Below are positions 1 to 5,726 of a DNA stretch of 9,750 bases, piece after piece. The notes beneath the pieces were generated by a model. That model worked only from the letters and a program-made list of their open reading frames with translations, had not been told where the DNA came from and ran no database searches. The DNA lies in assembly GCA_030593665.1 (NCBI GenBank), contig JAUVGS010000035.1, forward strand, positions 1 through 9,750, given 5' to 3'. Numbering within the stretch: the stretch's first letter is position 1; every line of letters begins with the position of its first letter. The DNA comes from Chitinivibrionales bacterium (GTDB lineage Bacteria > Fibrobacterota > Chitinivibrionia > Chitinivibrionales > JANQEN01). The position numbers and the translations under genes are program-made.

Positions 1-930
1 GGGGATCATGTCAGCCAGTCCGGTTCACGGGTCGCACCCGATAGTTTGCGTTTTGATTTTACCCATTTCAAAGCTCTGACAACCGCAGAGATCATGCAGG
101 TTGAGGATCAGGTCAATGAGTGGATTATGATGAATGTCCCGGTTACGACAGTGGTACAGGCGCCTGAGGAGGCGAAGAAAGAGGGTGCGATTGCCCTGTT
201 TGGCGAGAAATATGGTGACACGGTGCGGGTTGTCAGTATGGGCGGGTTAAGCAAAGAGCTCTGCGGCGGTACCCATGTTGCTTCAACCGGCAATATCGGT
301 CAGTTTCATATTACCGCAGAGAGTAGTATTGCAGCAGGTATCCGCCGTATAGAGGCGGTTACCGGGCTGGGAAGCCTGCACTATTTCCGTGAAAAAGAAC
401 AGATTGTTACTAACCTGGTCACTTCGTTGAAAGTGAATAAAGAAAACATTATTCAGCGGGTTGAAGATTTGTCAATGAAAGTCAAAGAACTTGAATCCAC
501 AGTAGCGAAAGTGGCTCAGGTCTCTGCCGGACAGGAAGTGGAAAAGTTGCTTGACAGAGCAGGAGATACCGTCACCGGCTCGTTTCCATGGATGGTCAGG
601 GATATTGGTGAGATGGATAAAAAACGATTTGCCAATATGACCGATACCGTATCGGATATAATCCGTGAGAAAAAACTGGATACCATGGTTATATTTCTCG
701 CTGCTAACGTGGAGGGAAAGGCGCTGTTTGCCGCATGCGCCGGGAAGAAAGCGGTACAGGAGTTTGGTGTGCATTGCGGTGAGTTGGTAAAAGCTGCAGC
801 ACGGGAAGCCGGTGGTGGCGGAGGCGGCAGTCCGGTACGTGCTCAGGCCGGCGGGAAAAATGTTGCAAAGATCAAAAATGCTGTTAATGCTGCAACGTCA
901 CTACTTCATGAAAAGGCAGGTATCTCGTGA
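1..930 (+). CDS. alaS: Alanine--tRNA ligase, C-terminal part (5' end outside window)
   Basis: Alanyl-tRNA synthetase charges tRNA-Ala in the cytoplasm and hydrolyses mischarged Ser/Gly-tRNA-Ala. The reading frame is open from base 1 and begins inside the family motif HVSQSGSRV followed by LRFDF, so an apparent TTG start at 46 is internal. The fragment holds the end of the editing domain with the metal-site motif CGGTH (Cys codon 262-264, His codon 274-276). The first editing motif (HxxxH) and the catalytic domain lie upstream of the window. A charged helical stretch (about nt 440-560) leads to the C-terminal C-Ala/DHHA1 domain, which has the glycine-rich run GGGGGGSPVRAQAGG (about nt 811-855). 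About 310 residues of a roughly 870-residue protein are present. The TGA stop overlaps the GTG start of the next gene by 4 nt (GTGA), which indicates translational coupling. No frameshift or missing editing residue is visible in the part present. Confidence 0.97.
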   Translation, partial: GDHVSQSGSRVAPDSLRFDFTHFKALTTAEIMQVEDQVNEWIMMNVPVTTVVQAPEEAKKEGAIALFGEKYGDTVRVVSMGGLSKELCGGTHVASTGNIGQFHITAESSIAAGIRRIEAVTGLGSLHYFREKEQIVTNLVTSLKVNKENIIQRVEDLSMKVKELESTVAKVAQVSAGQEVEKLLDRAGDTVTGSFPWMVRDIGEMDKKRFANMTDTVSDIIREKKLDTMVIFLAANVEGKALFAACAGKKAVQEFGVHCGELVKAAAREAGGGGGGSPVRAQAGGKNVAKIKNAVNAATSLLHEKAGIS

Positions 931-1688
931 AACGACCTACAGTTATGGCAAGAATAGAAGAACAGATTACTGCGGGGAAGAACTGCTACTGGATACTGCT
1001 TGATCCGGATGATTTTTCTGAAACGGAAGCTGCGGCAATTGCCTCTGAAGCACAACAGGCGGGTGCAGACGCACTACTCATAGGCGGCAGCCTGTTAAAG
1101 ACTAACCATCTTGACAACTTCGTGGCAGGTGTAAAGGATGCGGTTGAAATTCCGGTGATCCTGTTTCCCGGTGATGCCACCCAGATTTCCGGCTTAGCTG
1201 ACGCTATTCTTTTTCTGTCACTCGTATCCGGCCGTAATCCGATGAATCTGATCGGTGAGCAGGTGAAAGGTGCCCCGCTCATTAAAGAGTTAGGCATTGA
1301 GCCGATATCCACGGCGTATATGCTTGTTGAGTCGGGTGCGGTTACCTCGGTTGAATTCATGAGCAACACCCGGCCGCTTCCCCGGTCAAAACCTATGATT
1401 GCCGCTGCTCACGCGCTTGCCGCCCAGTATATGGGTATGAGCATGATTTACCTTGAAGCGGGCAGCGGTGCCCCCCACCCTGTCCCCAATGAGATGATCC
1501 GACGGGTACGGGAATATGTTAATATCCCCATTATTGTTGGCGGAGGTATTCGGGATGCTGCCAGGGCTATCGAAAAGATTGAAGCCGGTGCGGATATCAT
1601 TGTCACCGGTAATCTGCTCCATGAAAAAAGAGGCACCGCTATAATGCGGGAAATCGCCGAAGCGGTGAACAACCACAAGAAAAGGTAA
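927..1688 (+). CDS. Geranylgeranylglyceryl phosphate synthase family protein (GGGPS/PcrB)
   Basis: This TIM-barrel prenyltransferase family joins a polyprenyl diphosphate to sn-glycerol-1-phosphate, the first ether-bond step of archaeal-type lipids. Family landmarks seen in the 253 residues are LLDPDD (24-29, Mg/diphosphate side), IGGS (52-55), STAYMLVE (128-135), YLEAGSGAP (175-183), VGGGIRD (204-210) and VTGN (226-229). The last three belong to the C-terminal phosphate-binding barrel half. YLEAGSGA fits the archaeal/Bacteroidetes group-II GGGPS better than Firmicutes PcrB. The GTG start is chosen because an AGGCAGG-like ribosome site lies about 7 nt upstream inside alaS. An in-frame ATG at 945 is the alternative but has no such site. 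The 4-nt overlap with alaS implies co-translation. Prenyl chain length (C20, C35 or other) cannot be read from the sequence. No other ether-lipid gene is in the window. Confidence 0.92.
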   Translation: MKRPTVMARIEEQITAGKNCYWILLDPDDFSETEAAAIASEAQQAGADALLIGGSLLKTNHLDNFVAGVKDAVEIPVILFPGDATQISGLADAILFLSLVSGRNPMNLIGEQVKGAPLIKELGIEPISTAYMLVESGAVTSVEFMSNTRPLPRSKPMIAAAHALAAQYMGMSMIYLEAGSGAPHPVPNEMIRRVREYVNIPIIVGGGIRDAARAIEKIEAGADIIVTGNLLHEKRGTAIMREIAEAVNNHKKR

Positions 1689-1718
1689 ATTGCAAAATGA
1701 AAATTGCAAATTGCAAAA
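1687..1718. repeat. A-rich AATTGCAAA tandem-like repeat
   Basis: Just after the GGGP synthase stop codon the unit AAATTGCAAA occurs three times with small variations (1687-1697, 1700-1710, 1708-1718). A looser echo, AAATTGACAATTACAAA, lies at 1749-1765. The units are too short and irregular for a CRISPR array and there is no spacer structure. It looks like a low-complexity intergenic repeat that sits together with the adjacent hairpin; its function is unknown. Confidence 0.6.
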
Positions 1719-1793
1719 CGTAAACCCCTGAACTCAGTAAAACACTTAAAATTGACAATTACAAACCGTAATTTTTTTTCCCTTTCTTATCCT

Positions 1794-1836
1794 CCTCGTC
1801 CTCGTCCTCGAAAAAGAATCGAGGACGAGGACGAGG
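1794..1836. repeat. Perfect 17-bp inverted repeat (CCTCGT hairpin)
   Basis: Left arm 1794-1810 (CCTCGTCCTCGTCCTCG) is the exact reverse complement of 1820-1836, with a 9-nt A-rich loop. Each arm is itself made of a 6-nt unit, CCTCGT, repeated nearly three times. A transcript would form a very stable hairpin in either direction. It lies between the convergent ends of the GGGP synthase and HD-GYP genes, so it may block read-through. However, only ATTTTAA follows on the + strand and an A-rich run follows on the - strand, so it is not a standard U-tract terminator. It may instead be a dispersed genomic repeat. Confidence 0.75.
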
Positions 1837-1904
1837 GATTTTAACTTGCGATTTCATCGTAATGAATTAAGTCAAATTACCTAGTTCTGAACCTCTGAAA
1901 CTCC

Positions 1905-3086
1905 CTAGGTGATTACTTCCAACTCAAACCCGGTATGATCAGCGAGGTCGATGAGGATCGGTTTGACTTTCTGGTGCTTTCTTGTTTCGTAGAGAATAAT
2001 CTGGGGGGTTTCGAGGGTTTCGGTATTGACTTTAGCGACAACGCCATAGTAACCCACAAGCAGGGGAGTTGGTGCCTGGGTTATACGGATTCGTGCGCCG
2101 ATCGGATATACCGGCACGATTGATGTAAGGCATTTCACAATTTCCTTATTTAATTTTTCGCCACCCATTTCAATAAGTTTCCGTATAGCGCCACGAACAT
2201 CATACATGGGCCCCATGCGGCCAGTGAGGAGCATATCATAGGTATCTGCAACAGCAACGATCTCGGAGAATCGGTGAATAACATTTTTACGGGAAAAGTC
2301 TTTGAGCGGGGCAAGGTTCCCGCCGCAGAGATTTCTGGGGAACCCGGAACCGTCCTGGTACTCGTGATGCTGTAATGCAACGGCAGCACTGGTCGGTGCT
2401 ATGGAGGGATTCTGCGACAGCATCAGGTAACCATAGACCGTATGCTGCATGAATAGTTCTCTTTCCTCATCAGAATCGAAAGAGCCGTTTTTATCACGGA
2501 TCTCTTGCGGGATAGCAATAAGCCCCAGATCAAAGTTAAGCGCACCCATGGCAAGCTGTTTCATTTCATCGTATGAGAAGCGGAATTTCCGGCCAAGAGA
2601 TAGAGCGGTTACCGCAACGTTAATAGCATGGGAAAAGAGATCGCCACCCGCCTTTTGCAAGGCAGTCATATTGAGCACGACCGAGGGCTGGTTTAATACC
2701 TCATCAATCATTTTTTCAATAGCATTAACAAAACCGGAGCTGGTAAGGAATTTATTAATATGCTGCTTATTCTTGCGGATTATTTTCCTGATATTCCGGG
2801 CACCTTCCTGCCGCACCGAAAAAGTCTTTTTTAATTCATCCGTACCTTTATTCAATGCCAGAGTGACTTCACGCTGCACATGTTCCGAGATAATCTCTTC
2901 CGGAATAGCATCCTCTGTCCCTTCAACCTGGACCAATACAAAAGAAAATCCCAGTTGTTTAAGGCGGGTGCGGAAACGCTCGGTCAGATGATAGCCTGCA
3001 GCAAGAAGAAGTTCACCGGTTGGAAGAAATATCGACCTGCCAAGAACCATGTCATCACTGACATCGTCAATACTATAACGAACCAT
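1905..3086 (-). CDS. HD-GYP domain protein with degenerate HD motif
   Basis: The 393-residue cytoplasmic protein has no predicted membrane segment. The N-terminal part (about 1-55: DDMVLGRSIF, GELLLAAGYHL) resembles the small domain often found before HD-GYP modules. A helical linker follows (60-140), then the HD-GYP domain (about 145-310) and a small beta-rich tail (325-390: YPIGARIRI, YGVVAKVN) also common in the family. Active HD-GYP proteins hydrolyse c-di-GMP at a two- or three-metal site. Retained residues are H153 (SHAINV), D186, H215 (QHTVYGY), H240-H241, D245-G-S-G-F-P and D281 (VADTYD). The HD dyad is F185-D186 instead of His-Asp, the following lysine is L189, and GYP is GFP. These changes suggest a weak or inactive enzyme that may act as a sensor or binding protein; this is inference. 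The ATG at 3086 follows a good sigma70-like promoter with a leader of about 35 nt, and the ribosome site is weak. Confidence 0.9.
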   Translation of the reverse strand: MVRYSIDDVSDDMVLGRSIFLPTGELLLAAGYHLTERFRTRLKQLGFSFVLVQVEGTEDAIPEEIISEHVQREVTLALNKGTDELKKTFSVRQEGARNIRKIIRKNKQHINKFLTSSGFVNAIEKMIDEVLNQPSVVLNMTALQKAGGDLFSHAINVAVTALSLGRKFRFSYDEMKQLAMGALNFDLGLIAIPQEIRDKNGSFDSDEERELFMQHTVYGYLMLSQNPSIAPTSAAVALQHHEYQDGSGFPRNLCGGNLAPLKDFSRKNVIHRFSEIVAVADTYDMLLTGRMGPMYDVRGAIRKLIEMGGEKLNKEIVKCLTSIVPVYPIGARIRITQAPTPLLVGYYGVVAKVNTETLETPQIILYETRKHQKVKPILIDLADHTGFELEVIT

Positions 3087-3120
3087 AATATTCCAGTGTT
3101 ATACAAATTGTTACATTACA

Positions 3121-3180
3121 TCAATTATTATATAATACCGTTGTACTCTATTCAAGACTCCATTTGTACATAATAATTGA
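3121..3180. promoter_or_regulatory. 11-bp inverted repeat around the HD-GYP promoter
   Basis: TCAATTATTAT at 3121-3131 and ATAATAATTGA at 3170-3180 are exact reverse complements separated by 38 nt. The left arm overlaps the -10 box and the right arm lies about 15 nt upstream of the -35 box of the leftward promoter. This placement suits a two-site operator, but the arms are very AT-rich and a chance match is possible. Confidence 0.4.
3127..3155 (-). promoter_or_regulatory. Sigma70-type promoter for the HD-GYP gene
   Basis: Read on the minus strand, TTGAAT (3155-3150) is separated by exactly 17 nt from a perfect TATAAT (3132-3127). Transcription would start near 3120, about 34 nt before the ATG at 3086. 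The boxes and spacing match the housekeeping consensus closely. Confidence 0.7.
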
Positions 3181-3235
3181 ATGCAGGCTGGATTGTAAGA
3201 TTCTGGGAATATTTTCATAAATTTTTAAAGAAGTA

Positions 3236-3263
3236 TAAAGGTTTTTTGCACATATGACGATAT
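3236..3263 (+). promoter_or_regulatory. Sigma28 (FliA)-like promoter before the FlgM-like gene
   Basis: TAAAGGTT (3236-3243) and GACGATAT (3256-3263) are separated by 12 nt. The known flagellar sigma28 consensus is TAAAGTTT, 11 nt, GCCGATAA, so the match is 7/8 and 6/8 with one extra spacer base. The expected transcript start is near 3270, giving a leader of about 70 nt to the ATG at 3344. The match gains weight because the downstream small protein resembles the sigma28 inhibitor FlgM, but it has not been tested. Confidence 0.5.
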
Positions 3264-3330
3264 TTAAGAATAAGCAATGGTAATTGTTTTTGAACATTTT
3301 ATATAGAAACAGGGATGTATTCTTACTATC

Positions 3331-3334
3331 AGGG
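3331..3334 (+). promoter_or_regulatory. Ribosome binding site deciding the start of the small FlgM-like gene
   Basis: AGGG lies 9 nt before the ATG at 3344. It abuts the in-frame ATG at 3335 with no spacing, so initiation at 3335 is unlikely. The farther upstream in-frame start at 3284 is TTG and has no ribosome site. Confidence 0.55.
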
Positions 3335-3343
3335 ATGATTTAC

Positions 3344-3547
3344 ATGAATGCTCCTCAAAGAAATCCTGCTATACGCCAGGGACAATTTCTCTGGCTGGAT
3401 GAACCTGCAAAAAAAAGTTATCTTTCTTCACTGAAAAAAAAGATAGAAGAGGGATACTACTATTCAGAAAAGGTTGTTTCCCGCATTGTTGAAGAGATTG
3501 CACCGGTGATTGACGATGTCGTTGATAATAATGGCATGCGGCGGTAG
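3344..3547 (+). CDS. Small FlgM-like protein (putative anti-sigma28 factor)
   Basis: This is a 67-residue soluble protein. Residues 24-57 follow the pattern of the C-terminal half of FlgM: a helix with LxxLKKKIEEG (27-37), a YYY turn (38-40), then a helix SEKVVSRIVEEI (41-52). FlgM binds sigma28 through this region and keeps late flagellar genes off until the hook is complete. The protein is shorter than enteric FlgM (about 97 residues) and its first 20 residues match nothing I recognise. The call rests on the helix-G-x-Y-helix pattern and on the sigma28-like promoter upstream, since flgM is often under sigma28 control. No other flagellar gene is in the window. It could instead be an unrelated small helical protein. 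The start at 3344 is preferred over 3335 and 3284 because of ribosome-site spacing. Confidence 0.55.
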   Translation: MNAPQRNPAIRQGQFLWLDEPAKKSYLSSLKKKIEEGYYYSEKVVSRIVEEIAPVIDDVVDNNGMRR

Positions 3548-3583
3548 TAAACCATCTCGCAGTATTTCATTCGGTTAGAGTTC

Positions 3584-4477
3584 TCAGTCCCAGATAGTAT
3601 AGAAATTAAACCATTGATACGGGTGATCACGCGCGACCGTTTCCAATATCGAAACATAATGTTTCATAGCTTCCCGTATACGGGTTTTCCGATTTTTTCT
3701 GGTAATATCATCAAAGTAGATCGGAGGAAAGGTTCTTGAGGTAAAATGATGCAGCCCGGTTTTTACCAGGAATACCGGGAGAATCGGTGCACCGGTTATT
3801 GCGGCAATGAGGAATGGGCCGGTCGGGAAATACGCGTTTTCCCCCAGAAAGGGAAGTGATACCTTGGCATCATTGATAACCCGGTCACCATGAAAACAGA
3901 CCAGTTCATTTCGTTTAAGGGCTTCACGTATCGGTACCATCATGGCAAGGCCATCGGCAGAGAAGACTATGGTAGAGAAGAGCCGGTTGTCCCGCACATT
4001 TTTAAACACCTGCTTAATCTTCTGCTGCTCGTTGTCGAGAATAACCGCGTGAATATGGGTGCCATAATGGGTCGCGAATTGATTTCCGGCAATTTCCCAG
4101 TTGCCAATATGGGCGGAGACAACCACAATCCCTTTTTTCAGTGCATGCGCTTCGTAGTAGTAGTGATCGTTTTCATAGGTGAATTTAAACGGTGTTGATT
4201 TTAACGTCATGAATGCGATACGGTCAATCATCGCTAGGCCGAAGGAATAGAAATGTTTGAAGAGATGCCACCATGTTGTCTTTGTGAAACCGAGGTTTCT
4301 GCGAAATCTTTTTAGTGCTCCGCCGGCAGTGCGGTCACAGAGAACATATTTCCAGGTAACAAATGCACAGAGTAAATAGGCGGGTAACAGACCGGCGAGG
4401 GATATCAGCTTAATAAAAATAAGATTCCCCAGTGCCCCGCCCTTTGCCTTGCCGTCCCAGTTCCCGTTTTCTGCCAT
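3584..4477 (-). CDS. LpxL/HtrB-like lysophospholipid (lipid A) acyltransferase family protein
   Basis: Members of this inner-membrane family transfer acyl chains from acyl-ACP, classically to lipid A precursors. The 297-residue form begins with WDGKAKGGALGN (7-18), typical of bacterial homologues, and has an N-terminal hydrophobic segment (about 17-45) that would anchor it in the membrane. The catalytic HxxxxE motif is H123-IGNW-E128 within SAHIGNWE. The second block FHGDR is at 195-199, FPTGPFLIA at 217-225, and the conserved C-terminal YQWFNFY at 287-293. The ATG at 4477 is chosen because homology starts there. A TTG start at 4534 would add 19 polar residues without a ribosome site. The gene stands alone, convergent with the FlgM-like gene (36 nt between the stop codons). 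It implies a Gram-negative envelope, but the actual acceptor (lipid A, ornithine lipid or another) cannot be deduced. Confidence 0.88.
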   Translation of the reverse strand: MAENGNWDGKAKGGALGNLIFIKLISLAGLLPAYLLCAFVTWKYVLCDRTAGGALKRFRRNLGFTKTTWWHLFKHFYSFGLAMIDRIAFMTLKSTPFKFTYENDHYYYEAHALKKGIVVVSAHIGNWEIAGNQFATHYGTHIHAVILDNEQQKIKQVFKNVRDNRLFSTIVFSADGLAMMVPIREALKRNELVCFHGDRVINDAKVSLPFLGENAYFPTGPFLIAAITGAPILPVFLVKTGLHHFTSRTFPPIYFDDITRKNRKTRIREAMKHYVSILETVARDHPYQWFNFYTIWD

Positions 4478-4557
4478 ATCGTATTTTCTACTCTCTGTCC
4501 GGTTTAACGTTACAGTATTATTATTACTTTCCAACTCGGCAAAGCTGGATAAGAGCC

Positions 4558-4600
4558 TTAGAATGAATTATCTACAAAAAACGCAGATAATTCATTCTAA
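4558..4600. repeat. Perfect 16-bp inverted repeat
   Basis: TTAGAATGAATTATCT (4558-4573) is the exact reverse complement of 4585-4600, with an 11-nt loop that is A-rich on the + strand. It lies about 80 nt before the acyltransferase ATG, so it could fold in that gene's leader RNA or act as a protein-binding site. There is no U-tract for an intrinsic terminator in either direction. Confidence 0.7.
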
Positions 4601-4669
4601 CGCGGGAAAAATCCGCAAGTAATTTCCTTATCAGATTCCTTTCTAACCGAAGAAAGCATTCGGAATAAA

Positions 4670-4700
4670 GTATTGTAACAAATAAATTTGTAACCAATAC
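4670..4700. repeat. Imperfect inverted repeat GTATTG...CAATAC
   Basis: GTATTGTAACAAAT (4670-4683) pairs with ATTTGTAACCAATAC (4686-4700) with one bulged base, one mismatch and a 2-nt centre. It is a compact near-palindrome in the same region as several others. Its function is unknown. Confidence 0.5.
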
Positions 4701-4774
4701 CTAAAAAACAAGAAAGCAATCTATAAGGTACTAAGGTTCTAAAATATATTTTCAAATACGGCTATGACTTCAAT

Positions 4775-4927
4775 TTAGTACCTTAGAAATAATTTTCTGC
4801 CATTTCTACCCTGAAGGGCATAAGAGATACTAAGAAATAAATTTCCAAGAATCTCTAATTACCCTCAAGGGGCACAATGTGGCACAGGGTGCCCTTCAGG
4901 GTAGAAAATTATTTCGTGAAGGTACTT
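4775..4927. repeat. Inverted-repeat element upstream of rsmE (TTAGTACCTTAG family)
   Basis: The left arm 4775-4820 and the right arm (4890-4927, read on the minus strand) share AGTACCTT, then AAATAATTTTCT, then ACCCTGAAGGGCA in the same order. The left arm has 9 extra bases (4799-4807) and the right arm 2. The centre holds another near-palindrome, AGAGAT...ATCTCT (4823-4855), and a third variant of the ACCCTnAAGGG block (4861-4874). A related single arm lies at 6878-6912. The structure resembles a miniature inverted-repeat or REP-like element, or the DNA for a long structured RNA. No flanking target duplication is obvious and no transposase is nearby. Confidence 0.6.
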
Positions 4928-4947
4928 ACTTGCAGTTTATCTGCGTT

Positions 4948-4954
4948 AGGAAAG
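4948..4954 (+). promoter_or_regulatory. Ribosome binding site fixing the rsmE start
   Basis: AGGAAAG ends 9 nt before the ATG at 4964. It supports this start over an upstream in-frame ATG at 4877, whose extra 29 residues are not conserved in the family and would be read from repeat sequence. Confidence 0.65.
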
Positions 4955-4963
4955 TTATTTATT

Positions 4964-5698
4964 ATGAGTACCATTATCGATCATTTTCTCTTTTTTTCAG
5001 ATACGGTTTCAGGCGACACCCTGGTGCTTGACAGTGAAGAAACACGGCATGCAATTTCCGTACTTCGCGTTCAGGCCGGGGATAAACTATTTGTCACTGA
5101 TGGCGTCGGATGGATCTATTTCTGCCGCATTGAACATATCGATAAAAAATCCTGCGCCACACAGATTCTCGAAAGTAAGGCCCAGGAACCGCCACAGCCG
5201 GCCATGCATTTCTTTGTCGGTATACCCGAGAAAGAGGCATTTGAAAATACCCTGTGGGGACTGGTACCGCTTGGGGTCATGCATATAACGCCGGTTATTT
5301 GCCAGGCGTGTCAGAAGAAGTGGTGGAAAAAACAATGGGAAAAGCAGACAACCCGATTTCGGAAAAAAATGATCTCCACTGCAAAACAGTCCTGGAATGC
5401 GTGGTTGCCGCAACTGAACGAACCGACACCCTTCGAAGCCGCAGTTGCTGAAGCTGGTAATACTGTGCTGGTTGCAGATGACAAGGGAGAAACGCTTGAC
5501 CGCCTTTCAGGGAACATTCATTCCAGCGATGTGTTGTCCTGTTTTATTGGCCCGCCAGGCGGGTTTTCAGATGAAGAGCGGGAGATATTTCTCCGGAAAA
5601 AAGCCCACCGTATCAAGTTATCCGATCGCAGACTCCGCACAGAACTCGCTGCAACAATTTTAGCAGGGAATATCGTTCAAAAGTTTAGTATTACATAG
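4964..5698 (+). CDS. rsmE: 16S rRNA (uracil(1498)-N3)-methyltransferase
   Basis: RsmE is a SPOUT-class, knotted methyltransferase that uses S-adenosylmethionine to methylate U1498 of 16S rRNA in the assembled 30S subunit. The 244-residue length is normal. The N-terminal PUA-like domain (1-75) contains HAISVLRVQAGD (29-40) and the TDG turn (45-47). The SPOUT domain follows, with KQSWNAWLPQL (141-151), CFIGPPGGFSDEE (193-205) and RRLRTELAA (222-230). The knot motifs are slightly unusual: GPPGG where GPEGG is usual, and RTELA where RTETA is usual. The KQS...LPQL and RLRTE forms resemble Bacteroidetes-type RsmE. The gene stands alone in its orientation and ends 28 nt from the stop of the convergent aroB. 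Function is very likely retained despite the two substitutions. Confidence 0.93.
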   Translation: MSTIIDHFLFFSDTVSGDTLVLDSEETRHAISVLRVQAGDKLFVTDGVGWIYFCRIEHIDKKSCATQILESKAQEPPQPAMHFFVGIPEKEAFENTLWGLVPLGVMHITPVICQACQKKWWKKQWEKQTTRFRKKMISTAKQSWNAWLPQLNEPTPFEAAVAEAGNTVLVADDKGETLDRLSGNIHSSDVLSCFIGPPGGFSDEEREIFLRKKAHRIKLSDRRLRTELAATILAGNIVQKFSIT

Positions 5699-5726
5699 TG
5701 GTCGCTGCCGCAGGGAGAGTCGTTAC

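Larger units (their letters stand above)
4478..4963. other. Palindrome-rich divergent intergenic region
   Basis: These 486 nt separate the starts of the acyltransferase (-) and rsmE (+) and must carry both promoters, though I see no strong -35/-10 pair. No coding sequence is supported; an in-frame extension of rsmE from 4877 lies inside the inverted repeat and lacks a ribosome site. The region is AT-rich and packed with inverted repeats: 4558-4600, 4670-4700, AAGGTACTAA/TTAGTACCTT (4725-4734 with 4777-4786, the right arm including part of the repeat element), and the 4775-4927 element. AACGCAGATAA at 4580-4590 also recurs inverted as TTATCTGCGTT at 4937-4947. This density suggests decayed mobile or structured-RNA sequence. 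Confidence 0.6.

Noticed and set aside
1687..1765. Short CRISPR-like array
   Set aside because: Units are about 10 nt, irregular and overlapping, with no spacers of constant length and no cas genes.
1794..1842. Intrinsic terminator after the GGGP synthase gene
   Set aside because: The stem is strong, but only a four-T run (ATTTTAA) follows and the other strand is followed by A-rich sequence, so I list it as a repeat instead.
2449..2991. Open frame of 180 codons on the + strand opposite the HD-GYP gene
   Set aside because: It is antisense to a clear gene, its protein has no recognisable domain and is rich in Ser/Arg as expected of a shadow frame.
4478..4534. Longer acyltransferase start at TTG 4534
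   Set aside because: It adds a polar, Asn/Thr-rich leader with no ribosome site; family similarity begins close to ATG 4477.
4558..4660. Integron attC site suggested by the hairpin and GTTAG/CTAAC motifs
   Set aside because: The 7-nt core patterns RYYYAAC and GTTRRRY are not satisfied, and there is no integrase or cassette gene.
4877..4963. Longer rsmE start at ATG 4877
   Set aside because: The extra residues are not part of the family, lie in the inverted repeat and lack a ribosome site; ATG 4964 has AGGAAAG at good spacing.
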